A DNA stretch of 64,000 nucleotides from assembly GCF_000185845.1 (NCBI RefSeq), contig NZ_GL629647.1, positions 3,024,320 to 3,088,319 on the forward strand. The letters are read 5' to 3'. The stretch is from Segatella salivae DSM 15606. GTDB taxonomy: Bacteria > Bacteroidota > Bacteroidia > Bacteroidales > Bacteroidaceae. Below are positions 53,790 to 61,970 of this stretch, piece by piece (within the stretch, counting starts at the first letter, position 1; the number at the start of each line of letters is the position of its first letter). Both the position numbers and the translations under genes were made by a program. The notes beneath the pieces are model-generated. The model did not search any database. It was given only the letters and a program-made list of their open reading frames with translations, and was not told the origin of the DNA.

Positions 53790-53899
53790 TCTGGTGCTTT
53801 TTACGAGGTGAAATGGTGCAGATTGTCGAGTGAAATGATATCTATTGTCGTGTCAATCGGCATATTTCATTTGGTGAGATGAATTTCCCTTTGTGCAAA
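53790..53899. repeat. 22-bp periodic degenerate intergenic array, copy 5
   Basis: Five units of exactly 22 bp start at 53790, 53812, 53834, 53856 and 53878 (for example TCTGGTGCTTTTTACGAGGT and AATGGTGCAGATTGTCGAGT), several ending in TGA or TCA. The array lies between two facing terminators in a convergent intergenic region. Nothing else is present in 53656-54040 beyond the two terminators. Confidence 0.6.
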
Positions 53900-53995
53900 A
53901 GCCTTTTTACTGGGTGTGTGATAGGCGCATAACCATGATGAAAATCAAGGGGGCTCATCTGGCGAATAGGGTAGAACGGGGGAGAGTTAAGAATG

Positions 53996-54031
53996 AAAAA
54001 AGAGGCCTTAAACATTGAAGTTTAGGGCCCC
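53996..54031 (-). terminator. Rho-independent terminator of the sulfatase gene
   Basis: On the minus strand AGGGGCCCTAAAC and GTTTAAGGCCTCT pair with two G-U-type mismatches and are followed by a T-run. The structure begins about 10 bases after the sulfatase stop codon. Confidence 0.75.
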
Positions 54032-54040
54032 TTACTAAGA

Positions 54041-55597
54041 TTATTTTACGCCGTTTGCGGTATTTCGGATGGGATCATCATATTTTACTTGCAGGTTTTG
54101 CAGTTGTTTTTTCAAGTTACCTGTAAGCTTTTCAGTCCCCGGTTGGCCGTAGATGTTGTGCATTTGAGCGGGATCTTTCTGCAAATCATATAGTTCCCAG
54201 CTGTCAATATCATTGTAGAAATGCATCAACGAGTAACGTTTCGTGCGGATACCATAATGGCGACACACAGAATGTTCAGCTGGATACTCATAATAATGAT
54301 AGTAAAGAGAAGACCGCCAGTCTTTAGGATGCTTGCCTTTCAATAGTGGAAGCAGCGAAACGCCTTGGATATCTTTCGGAATATTGGCACCAGCCAGGTC
54401 GAGGAAAGTGGGGGCATAGTCTATGTTTTGCACCATTTCATTGCATGTTTGCCGTTTACCTCCGGGGAAATAGATAAGTAATGGGGTGCGGAAAGACTCC
54501 TCATACATGAATCGTTTGTCAAACCAGCCGTGCTCACCCATATAGAAACCCTGGTCAGAAGTATAGACAATGAGCGTATTTTCCAATAAACCTTTCTCAC
54601 GAAGATAGTCAATCACTCGCCCAACATTGCGGTCAACAGAGTGTATAACGCGCATATAGTCGTGCATATATCGCTGATATTTCCATTCGGCGAGCGCCTT
54701 TCCAGAGAGTTTATCCTCCTTAAACTTGCGGATGATTGGGTCATAATGGCGATCCCATTGTGCGCGTTGAGAAGGTGTCATGCGTTGATAGTTGGCGCGT
54801 CCCCATGGTTCCAATCCCGTGTTTGTATGGATTTCGTTCTCGTGATCGACCATTTTGTTGTCGTAAACGAGGTCCATATCTTTGATGATACTCATCTTTT
54901 GCTTTTGTGCAGCGAGCCTACCTTTATAGTCATCATAGAAAGTTTTGGGCAGCGGATAAACCACATCATTGTATAAATCAAGGTCGCATGTGTCGGGATT
55001 CCATACGCGATGTGGCGCCTTATTATGCATTAAGAGACAGAAAGGCTTGCTTTTGTCGCGCTTATTCTCCATCCAGTCGATGGCCAAGTCGGCAATAATG
55101 TTAGTCACATAGCCTGGTCTTTGGAGCTTCTTCCCATTGCATAGGAAGTCGGGATTATAGTAATCGCCTTGTCCAATGAGGATATCCCAGTAGTTAAAGC
55201 CCGTAGGAAGTGACGTGAGATGCCACTTTCCAATCATTGCAGTCTGGTATCCTGCCTTCTGAAGTAGCTTTGGAAACGTCTGCTGTCCACCGTCAAAGGT
55301 CTTTGAATTGTCTGTAAACCCGTTGGCATGACTATGCTTTCCCGTGAGCATACAAGCGCGAGAAGGACCACTTAAGGAGTTAGCTACGAAGCTTTCTTGG
55401 AACTTTGTGCCGTGGTTTGCAATCCAATCAATGTTCGGAGTGCTAATAAACCTGTTGTCATATGCACTTATCGTTTGATAAGAATGGTCGTCACTCATGA
55501 TATAAACGATGTTCATCGGCTTCTTTTGTGCCTGAGCCGGGATGAAAGCGCCTATGGAAAGAGTGCCTATAAGATAATAAAATAGCTTGGTTTGCAT
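54041..55597 (-). CDS. Secreted arylsulfatase-family sulfatase (Ser-type formylglycine site)
   Basis: 518 residues, signal peptide (YYLIGTLSIGAFIPAQAQ). The sulfatase signature is SLSGPSRACMLTGKHSHANG; the residue to become formylglycine is Ser in S-G-P-S-R, so maturation needs an anaerobic sulfatase-maturating radical-SAM enzyme. Metal-site motif IMSDDHSYQT starts the domain; the DQG segment (VYTSDQGFYMGEHGW) is typical. The sequence resembles S1_11-like sulfatases such as N-acetylglucosamine-6-sulfatases, but the substrate is not certain. Translated from a long leader carrying a 34-codon ORF. No glycosidase adjacent. Confidence 0.9.
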   Translation of the reverse strand: MQTKLFYYLIGTLSIGAFIPAQAQKKPMNIVYIMSDDHSYQTISAYDNRFISTPNIDWIANHGTKFQESFVANSLSGPSRACMLTGKHSHANGFTDNSKTFDGGQQTFPKLLQKAGYQTAMIGKWHLTSLPTGFNYWDILIGQGDYYNPDFLCNGKKLQRPGYVTNIIADLAIDWMENKRDKSKPFCLLMHNKAPHRVWNPDTCDLDLYNDVVYPLPKTFYDDYKGRLAAQKQKMSIIKDMDLVYDNKMVDHENEIHTNTGLEPWGRANYQRMTPSQRAQWDRHYDPIIRKFKEDKLSGKALAEWKYQRYMHDYMRVIHSVDRNVGRVIDYLREKGLLENTLIVYTSDQGFYMGEHGWFDKRFMYEESFRTPLLIYFPGGKRQTCNEMVQNIDYAPTFLDLAGANIPKDIQGVSLLPLLKGKHPKDWRSSLYYHYYEYPAEHSVCRHYGIRTKRYSLMHFYNDIDSWELYDLQKDPAQMHNIYGQPGTEKLTGNLKKQLQNLQVKYDDPIRNTANGVK

Positions 55598-55647
55598 ATA
55601 TAATTTTTAGTTATTTTGTTCGTTTTAAGGTGTGAGATTGTTTTCTT

Positions 55648-55752
55648 TTAGCTCACCATCTGTATGTTGTTTCGCTTAGAAAGCAAATCTTTTCTATGAA
55701 GTTTAGGTTCATCTTGGGCTATGAGGTTACTGAAAATAGATTGTTGTTGCAT
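55648..55752 (-). CDS. Possible 34-residue leader ORF in the sulfatase 5' region
   Basis: An ATG at 55752 opens 34 codons (MQQQSIFSNLIAQDEPKLHR and so on) ending in TAA at 55648, 50 bases before the sulfatase start. It lies within the roughly 200-base leader predicted from the promoter at 55811-55841. The peptide is basic and not membrane-like. No ribosome site is conspicuous. It may be a chance frame. Confidence 0.3.
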   Translation of the reverse strand: MQQQSIFSNLIAQDEPKLHRKDLLSKRNNIQMVS

Positions 55753-55810
55753 GGTAGTGCCTTTCTTTATCATCATATATTTGTTGTTTTTGTTGATGAA
55801 AACGACACTA

Positions 55811-55841
55811 CAAAAGTAGGCAATTATTAGCTATAATCAAA
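55811..55841 (-). promoter_or_regulatory. Promoter of the sulfatase gene
   Basis: On the minus strand TTTG (complement of 55838-55841), a 19-base spacer and TACTTTTG (complement of 55811-55818) match the Bacteroidota consensus exactly. It predicts a leader of about 200 bases. The rest of 55598-56008 is AT-rich without other features. Confidence 0.7.
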
Positions 55842-56008
55842 CTTTTGTTTAAAAAAAAATTAATAGCTTGTGGCATTTTGGCCAATGAATGGTGGGTTAA
55901 CTCCTTATGAAAGGAGGAGTAAATCGAGATTGATGGGTTGCTAATTCATATGAGAACCATGAAGGCTTCCTTATTGTTCAGGCGAACATCAGGCTGTAAT
56001 CGTTGAGC

Positions 56009-56767
56009 CTAAAAAATCTCTTTGGTTTCTCCTTCGTGCTTAATGCACCAAAAATCTACGCTTTTTTCTTGTGCAAATTCATTCATACGCCAGGCACTTT
56101 CAAAGCTACTGCCAGCGAAATGCATGGGGATAAGTGTGCCAACATCAAAGTGGTCGAGAAATTGTCTTGCCCCTTTGGTATAACCATTCCCTATGCGTCC
56201 ATCAACAGGAAACATGACAACATCGAATTGTTTGGTGATTTTCTCAATGTCGTTTAACTCTTCAAGAAACCTGTTTTCTTCTTGTTGAGGATTCACATAC
56301 TCAAATTCCTCCGTGAGAATGTCTTTATTTTGGTAAGTTTCATTCAGGAAACGGGCATACCAGTTGTTGAGGTCTCCCGCATGAAAGATTCGTTTTCCGG
56401 CTGTTTCTACAATCCAAGAAACACCACTATCGTTGCTTCCTGTGGCATAAATGCTAAGCCGCCGGTCACTCCAATGCATGCCTTTCTCCAACCAAATGTC
56501 TGCATCTGTGGCATCAGCACAATGGTGTTCTAAGATATCTTTAGATAGAATTATGGTGAAAGGAGTATGGGGAAATAGGCTTTTCCAACTTAAAATCTCT
56601 CGTGAAAAATGGTCTTCGTGGTGATGAGATGCAAAGACATATGTCGGCTTTTGCTTCAAAAGGGCCTTTGAAACCACGTGCGCAGGGTCTATCCAGGCAT
56701 CGAAAATAAGAATACATTCGCTTGTTTCGACGATGAATCCGCTATGAAAAATATAGGTGAATGTCAT
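56009..56767 (-). CDS. MBL-fold metallo-hydrolase
   Basis: 252 residues. The metallo-beta-lactamase motif HXHXDH appears as SHHHEDHFS (about residues 47-55), with IFDAWIDP upstream, ending with a C-terminal PMHFAGSSF segment carrying a His. Similar to the UlaG/lactonase-like or uncharacterised MBL hydrolases. No substrate can be predicted. It overlaps the upstream 83-residue gene by 4 bases. Confidence 0.88.
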   Translation of the reverse strand: MTFTYIFHSGFIVETSECILIFDAWIDPAHVVSKALLKQKPTYVFASHHHEDHFSREILSWKSLFPHTPFTIILSKDILEHHCADATDADIWLEKGMHWSDRRLSIYATGSNDSGVSWIVETAGKRIFHAGDLNNWYARFLNETYQNKDILTEEFEYVNPQQEENRFLEELNDIEKITKQFDVVMFPVDGRIGNGYTKGARQFLDHFDVGTLIPMHFAGSSFESAWRMNEFAQEKSVDFWCIKHEGETKEIF

Positions 56768-57015
56768 TGATTTGCGGGCTGAGAAATGAGTTTACAGAGC
56801 ACATCTTCTCTGATAATTTTCGGTGAAGTCTTGCCCGCCAATACCAGAATCTTCTTTCCATTGCGATAGATATGCAGTTGACGAGCACGTGCTACGGCTG
56901 TTATCGTGGTGTCGTTTTGGATAGTTTCCCAAATCGCATGATAGCAACCATCGGCATCAAAAAGCTTGTTGCGCAGATGAGAGCAAAGGGCTGAGGGGTT
57001 GATTGAAGTTGACAT
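56764..57015 (-). CDS. Small conserved-looking protein of unknown function
   Basis: 83 residues, cytoplasmic, no transmembrane segment; contains CSHLRNKLFDADGCYHAIWE and GKKILVLAGKTSPKIIRED. It overlaps the MBL-fold gene by 4 bases (TGA/ATG), implying coupled expression. No family motif is recognised. Possibly a partner of that hydrolase. The overlap is the main support for its reality. Confidence 0.65.
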   Translation of the reverse strand: MSTSINPSALCSHLRNKLFDADGCYHAIWETIQNDTTITAVARARQLHIYRNGKKILVLAGKTSPKIIREDVLCKLISQPANQ

Positions 57016-57046
57016 AAGATTAACGTTGAATCATATCATAAAATGA

Positions 57047-57112
57047 TGTGCATCAAACCATCGTGTAATTGCAGTGAGATGATGCGGTAATTCCATAGCT
57101 TTTACGCAGTAA
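57047..57112. repeat. 22-bp periodic degenerate intergenic array, copy 6
   Basis: Three units of exactly 22 bp start at 57047, 57069 and 57091 (TGTGCATCAAACCATCGTGT, TTGCAGTGAGATGATGCGGT, TTCCATAGCTTTTACGCAGT), all ending TAA. They lie between the small gene and the 3' end of rho; the remaining bases to 57302 show nothing clear. Confidence 0.55.
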
Positions 57113-57302
57113 TTTGACTGAAAAAAGAGAAGCGTGTTCCACAAATCTCGTTGTTTCATACGTCTTCTCTTTCTTATTTTTCATTTGAAACGCAGACCAT
57201 TAACTTGTGCGTTTCTGTTTTATTTGTTGCGATTGCCTTCTGTTTTGAAGGCAGATTCTTACCGTTTCAGTAGCCTTTTGCGTTAGAAAAGGCATGAAAG
57301 CA

Positions 57303-59252
57303 TCATGAGTTCATAGACAACAGGAACTCTTCATTGTCGCGCGTGTGAACCATTCTATCATGAATTGAGTTCATGGCTTCAATCGGATTCATGTCGCTAA
57401 TGTATTTACGTAGAATCCACATACGGTCGAGTGTGGTCTTGTCTTGCAGCAAGTCATCACGACGTGTGCTTGAAGATACGAGATTAACTGCCGGGAAGAT
57501 TCTCTTGTTGCTAAGCGAACGATCGAGCTGAAGCTCCATGTTACCCGTGCCTTTGAACTCTTCAAAGATTACTTCGTCCATCTTACTACCCGTATCAATG
57601 AGTGCCGTTGCAATGATAGTCAATGAACCTCCGCCCTCAATGTTACGTGCTGCACCAAAGAAACGCTTAGGCTTTTGCAATGCGTTTGCATCGACACCAC
57701 CCGTCAAAACCTTACCACTTGCAGGACTAACAGTGTTGTATGCACGTGCAAGACGTGTGATTGAGTCGAGGAAAATGACTACATCGTGTCCACATTCTAC
57801 CATGCGTTTAGCCTTCTCAAGTACGATTCCGGCAATCTTTACGTGTCGTTCGGCAGGCTCATCAAAGGTAGATGCAATCACTTCTGCATTGACTGTGCGG
57901 GCCATATCGGTAACTTCTTCAGGACGTTCGTCAATTAACAACATCATCAAGTAAGCCTCAGGATGATTTGCTGCAATAGCATTTGCGATGTCTTTCATCA
58001 AGATAGTCTTACCTGTTTTGGGTTGAGCTACGATGAGAGCACGCTGTCCTTTGCCGATGGGAGAGAAGAGATCAACGATTCGAGTGGATAGATTTGTCGT
58101 GGAAGGATTGCCACATAGTGTGAACTTTTCCTCTGGAAAGAGCGGTGTTAAGTGCTCAAATGGGATGCGATCACGAACTTCTGTTGGTTGTCTTCCATTG
58201 ATTTTGTCTATCGTTGTCAGCGGAAAATATTTCTCACCATCATGAGGTGGGCGCACATGACACTGGATAACGTCTCCTGTTTTCAGCCCATATTTCTTGA
58301 TAGTATTGGTTGCTACATAGATATCATCAGGCGAAGAGAGATAATTATAGTCGCTGGAACGCAAGAAACCATAGCCATCTGGCATCACTTCGAGTACGCC
58401 GTTACCCGTAATAAGGTCTGTAAAATCGAAACGTTCTGTATTTTGTTGTATCGGCGTCTGACGCTGATAGTCCATTTGTGAAGGCATAACACCCATTGTT
58501 GGATTATCAAACATATCATAGTTTGGCACAGCTCCTTGATCTTCTATAGGCAAATCGACCACTGTAATGAAGTCGGTGCCGTCGCCAGGGTCACCAGACC
58601 ATACGCCGTCTATAGGCGCTTTGGCTTCTTCAACCTCTTTATTATGGTCATTGATTTTGGCTTGTAGCTTTTCAAGTAGATTGCTTTTCTCTTCATCTTC
58701 CGTGTTAGGCGTGTTTTCAGCAAAGGCAGCTTCGGGAATCAACTCTTCCTGTTTATCCTCTGCTTGAGCGTCTTTTTCTGGCTGTTCTGTTTGCTCTTCA
58801 ACGGTTTCGGCTTTGTTTTCTTGAGCTTCATTGGTGCGTGCGGCCTCTGCAGCAGCTATTAATTCGAGCTCTTTCTTTGACTTTCTTCCGCGGTGTTTAG
58901 GCATTTCAGCCAGCAATTCCTCTGGAGTTTTCTCCTCTTCAGGTGCATTCTCCTCGTCTTTGAACAGAGATTTCTGTTCAGGAGCAGTTGTTTTATTCTT
59001 CTTTGTATCGAGATTCTCGCCGTCTTTTCCTTTTACTGTGTAGACGCGATCAGTGTCTTTTTTCACTATTCGTGTGCGTTTTCTCTTGGCACCTAATGGG
59101 TTTCGATTGCCTTCTTCTATGGCTTGTTTGTCCAAAATGGCATAAATGATATCTTCTTGACTATCTTTTTGGTTGTAGGTGACACCCAAATCCGAGGCTA
59201 TTTTGGCCAATTCGGTGACGTCCTTAGATAATAATTCGTCCTTACTATACAT
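57303..59252 (-). CDS. rho: Transcription termination factor Rho with long acidic insertion
   Basis: 649 residues. An N-terminal Rho_N helix domain (residues 1-45), then about 220 residues of charged, Glu/Lys/Ala/Gln-rich low-complexity sequence (about 50-270), then the RNA-binding cold-shock-like domain ([16 protein letters not shown]) and the ATPase: Walker [14 protein letters not shown], Walker [17 protein letters not shown], and [20 protein letters not shown]. The hexameric RNA helicase terminates transcription. A similar disordered insertion occurs in other Bacteroidota Rho. It is 158 bases from rpsA. Confidence 0.96.
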   Translation of the reverse strand: MYSKDELLSKDVTELAKIASDLGVTYNQKDSQEDIIYAILDKQAIEEGNRNPLGAKRKRTRIVKKDTDRVYTVKGKDGENLDTKKNKTTAPEQKSLFKDEENAPEEEKTPEELLAEMPKHRGRKSKKELELIAAAEAARTNEAQENKAETVEEQTEQPEKDAQAEDKQEELIPEAAFAENTPNTEDEEKSNLLEKLQAKINDHNKEVEEAKAPIDGVWSGDPGDGTDFITVVDLPIEDQGAVPNYDMFDNPTMGVMPSQMDYQRQTPIQQNTERFDFTDLITGNGVLEVMPDGYGFLRSSDYNYLSSPDDIYVATNTIKKYGLKTGDVIQCHVRPPHDGEKYFPLTTIDKINGRQPTEVRDRIPFEHLTPLFPEEKFTLCGNPSTTNLSTRIVDLFSPIGKGQRALIVAQPKTGKTILMKDIANAIAANHPEAYLMMLLIDERPEEVTDMARTVNAEVIASTFDEPAERHVKIAGIVLEKAKRMVECGHDVVIFLDSITRLARAYNTVSPASGKVLTGGVDANALQKPKRFFGAARNIEGGGSLTIIATALIDTGSKMDEVIFEEFKGTGNMELQLDRSLSNKRIFPAVNLVSSSTRRDDLLQDKTTLDRMWILRKYISDMNPIEAMNSIHDRMVHTRDNEEFLLSMNS

Positions 59253-59325
59253 ATTAGTATAAAAAATAATGATTGAATAGAAGTGCGTTTCTCAAATGGA
59301 AACACAGTCGTATTGAATTTCTTTG

Positions 59326-59356
59326 CAAAGATAAACAAATTTTCTTTATATACAAA
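59326..59356 (-). promoter_or_regulatory. Promoter of rho
   Basis: Minus strand TTTG (complement of 59353-59356), a 19-base spacer and TATCTTTG (complement of 59326-59333) fit the consensus. The -33 element lies inside the T-tract of the rpsA terminator. Confidence 0.7.
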
Positions 59357-59389
59357 AAAAGAGCCTGTTTTTTTCAAAACAGACTCTTT
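59351..59389 (-). terminator. Rho-independent terminator of rpsA
   Basis: AAAGAGCCTGTTTT (59358-59371) and AAAACAGACTCTTT (59376-59389) pair with one mismatch around a 4-base loop. Read on the minus strand they are followed by a T-tract (TTTTTTT). Located 22 bases past the rpsA stop. Confidence 0.8.
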
Positions 59390-59410
59390 ATATGAGGTGA
59401 AATGTTTGAT

Positions 59411-61192
59411 TTATTCGCCTTTTTCCATTTTAGCCTTCAAGTCAGCAAGTACGTTGAGGTCTCCAAGTGAAGTTCCTGCAGTGACATTATTGATTTGAGC
59501 TGCGCTGTCAGCCTTGTGTGCTGTGTGCTTACGTGCAGGCTTAGCAGCTGGAGTTTCGTCTTTACCTTCTTCGAAAGTACGGCTGTGTGAGAGGATGATA
59601 CGTTTTGTATCTTTCACGAACTCAATAACTTTGAATGGGAGTTCCTCACCAAGTTGAGCCTGTGTTCCATCCTCTTTAACAAGGTGTTTCGGTGTAGCGA
59701 AGCCTTCACCACCCTCGTTTAAGGTGATTACAGCGCCCTTATCCATCATCTGAGTAATCTTTCCTTCATGAACAGATCCAGGTGTATAGATAGTCTCATA
59801 GGTATCCCATGGGTTGTCTTCAAGCTGCTTGTGGCCGAGACTTAGACGGCGATTCTCTTTGTCTATGTCAAGAACAACAACCTCAATCTCAGCACCTACT
59901 GAAGTGAACTCTGATGGATGCTTAACCTTCTTGGTCCAAGAAAGGTCACTGATGTGGATTAATCCGTCAACGCCTTCTTCGAGTTCAACGAAGATTCCGA
60001 AGTTAGTGAAGTTGCGAACCTTAGCAGTATGTTTGCTACCAATAGGATATTTGGTTTCTATTGACTCCCAAGGATCTTCCTTAAGTTGCTTGATACCCAA
60101 GCTCATCTTACGCTCATCACGGTCAAGAGTCAATATAACTGCCTCGACTTCATCGCCTACATGCAAGAACTCTTGAGCTGAACGGAGGTGCTGACTCCAT
60201 GACATCTCACTAACGTGGATTAAGCCTTCAACACCTGGTTGGATTTCAACGAATGCACCATAGTCGGCAATAACGACAACCTTACCCTTCACATGATCGC
60301 CTACTTTGAGGTCTGGGCTGAGGGCATCCCATGGATGAGGAGTGAGTTGTTTCAAACCAAGAGCGATGCGTTTCTTGTCTTCATCGAAGTCAAGGATAAC
60401 CACATTAATCTTCTGATCGAGTGAAACAACCTCATGAGGATCGCTTACACGGCCCCAAGAAAGGTCTGTTATGTGGATCAATCCGTCTACACCGCCGAGG
60501 TCAACGAATACACCATAAGAGGTAATGTTCTTGACTGTACCTTCAAGAACCTGTCCTTTCTCAAGGTGAGAAATAATTTCTTTCTTCTGTGCTTCTAACT
60601 CAGCTTCGATCAAAGCCTTGTGAGAAACAACGACATTACGGAACTCTTGGTTGATCTTTACAACCTTGAACTCCATTGTTTTGCCTACGAATACATCGTA
60701 GTCACGTATAGGATGAACGTCAATCTGACTGCCTGGAAGGAATGCTTCAATGCCAAATACATCAACAATCATACCGCCTTTCGTGCGACACTTGATGTAA
60801 CCCTGAATGATTTCTCCATTGTCAAGCGCTTCGTTAACCTTATCCCAGCTCTTGTTCAAGCGAGCTTTGCGGTGAGAAAGAACCAACTGACCTTTCTTGT
60901 CTTCTTGGTTTTCTACATAAACCTCAACTTTGTCGCCAACCTTTAGGTCGGGATTGTAACGGAATTCAGAAGCAGGGATGATACCATCGCTCTTATAACC
61001 GATGTTCACTACTACTTCTTTTTTGTCGAGAGCAATAACTGTTCCCTCTACAACCTGGTGTTCCTGAATCTTGTTCAGGGTCTCGTCATAAGCTTTTTCA
61101 AGGTCTTGCTTGCTGACGCTTGCGCTTGAACCATTCTCAAACTCGTCCCAATTGAAGTCTGATAATGGCTGAACGTTCTTTAAATCTGACAT
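59411..61192 (-). CDS. rpsA: 30S ribosomal protein S1
   Basis: 593 residues with six S1 (OB-fold) RNA-binding domains visible from residue 40 on (VVEGTVIALDKKEVVVNIGY; IIQGYIKCRTKGGMIVDVFG; VLEGTVKNITSYGVFVDLGG; VKGKVVVIADYGAFVEI; TAKVRNFTNFGIFVELE; HEGKITQMMDKGAVITL). The S1 core mediates mRNA binding at translation initiation. The C-terminus is a Lys/Ala-rich tail (AAKPARKHTAHKADSAAQ). Bacteroidota mRNAs often lack strong Shine-Dalgarno sites, consistent with reliance on S1. Start at 61192 is ATG. Confidence 0.95.
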   Translation of the reverse strand: MSDLKNVQPLSDFNWDEFENGSSASVSKQDLEKAYDETLNKIQEHQVVEGTVIALDKKEVVVNIGYKSDGIIPASEFRYNPDLKVGDKVEVYVENQEDKKGQLVLSHRKARLNKSWDKVNEALDNGEIIQGYIKCRTKGGMIVDVFGIEAFLPGSQIDVHPIRDYDVFVGKTMEFKVVKINQEFRNVVVSHKALIEAELEAQKKEIISHLEKGQVLEGTVKNITSYGVFVDLGGVDGLIHITDLSWGRVSDPHEVVSLDQKINVVILDFDEDKKRIALGLKQLTPHPWDALSPDLKVGDHVKGKVVVIADYGAFVEIQPGVEGLIHVSEMSWSQHLRSAQEFLHVGDEVEAVILTLDRDERKMSLGIKQLKEDPWESIETKYPIGSKHTAKVRNFTNFGIFVELEEGVDGLIHISDLSWTKKVKHPSEFTSVGAEIEVVVLDIDKENRRLSLGHKQLEDNPWDTYETIYTPGSVHEGKITQMMDKGAVITLNEGGEGFATPKHLVKEDGTQAQLGEELPFKVIEFVKDTKRIILSHSRTFEEGKDETPAAKPARKHTAHKADSAAQINNVTAGTSLGDLNVLADLKAKMEKGE

Positions 61193-61280
61193 AAAATAAT
61201 AAAAAAATTAAATTTAATAAAGTTAGACTTTATGTGAATGTGGCGCACCTCTAATATAGAATGTACGCTCGAAACGGGTG

Positions 61281-61312
61281 CAAAGGTACGGGTTTTCATA
61301 GGAATGAGCAAT
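61281..61312 (-). promoter_or_regulatory. Promoter of rpsA
   Basis: Minus strand ATTG (complement of 61309-61312), a 20-base spacer and TACCTTTG (complement of 61281-61288). It predicts a leader of about 80 bases before the rpsA ATG. Confidence 0.65.
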
Positions 61313-61425
61313 TCATTGCAAGGATATTTGTAAGATGGTTAAAGTTATTTAACATTATGATTTATCGTCAAACATTCCGTGTTTTGTGCTGCCTCGTTTT
61401 TATCGTCAATAGTCTTGGTTTTCAA

Positions 61426-61513
61426 TTCATGGCAAATCACGCGGTCATTTAGTGCAAATCGTGCGGTCATTTCATAGAGATTGCAGCATGATTTGATAGC
61501 CTTTAGTGAGCCC
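61426..61513. repeat. 22-bp periodic degenerate intergenic array, copy 7
   Basis: Units of exactly 22 bp begin at 61426, 61448, 61470 and 61492 (TTCATGGCAAATCACGCGGT, TTTAGTGCAAATCGTGCGGT, TTTCATAGAGATTGCAGCAT, TTTGATAGCCTTTAGTGAGC). The first two share TGnCAAATCnnGCGGTCA-type sequence. The array is in the 778-base divergent gap between rpsA and the lipoprotein gene. Confidence 0.65.
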
Positions 61514-61632
61514 TTTGCAAAGTCTTTATGAGCGTAACCAATACTTTGCTTTGGTGATTGATAGGAATGTTTCGGTGCATATCACCTTTTTTATATAGTT
61601 TTAAGCATCATTAAATATCACTATTATTGAGT

Positions 61633-61664
61633 ATTGCAGAACCAGTTGATTCTTTATAATTTTG
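61633..61664 (+). promoter_or_regulatory. Probable promoter of the lipoprotein operon at 61971
   Basis: ATTG (61633-61636), a 20-base spacer and TAATTTTG (61657-61664) match the consensus. The start codon is 307 bases downstream, implying an unusually long leader. The leader (about 61670-61970) contains no convincing ORF on its own strand and overlaps a 116-codon minus-strand frame. Confidence 0.5.
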
Positions 61665-61970
61665 CATTCCCAAACGAATCTTATTGTTTTTTCTGATTAA
61701 ACTACCACTATATTTTGGACCGTGAGTGTAGCCAATATCATCTTTTAGATGGAAAAAAGCATTGGAATAATGTGTATTCATTGCTGAAAAGAGAGTGGAG
61801 TAGTAGTCACAAAGAGAAACATTTCTTTCGTTTTGCATGAAGATCTTAGGTCTTATTGTCATCACTCTCTTGTAGTGTATGTTGTGAGTGTTATGAAAAG
61901 TCATAACAGAAGTCATGAAAACACAAGGAGAAAGCATGAAAAATAAAGTATAATTTAACAAACAATAGAA

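Noticed and set aside
61611..61961. 116-codon minus-strand ORF
   Set aside because: No recognised motif or promoter, overlaps a likely leader; kept only as a question in the findings.
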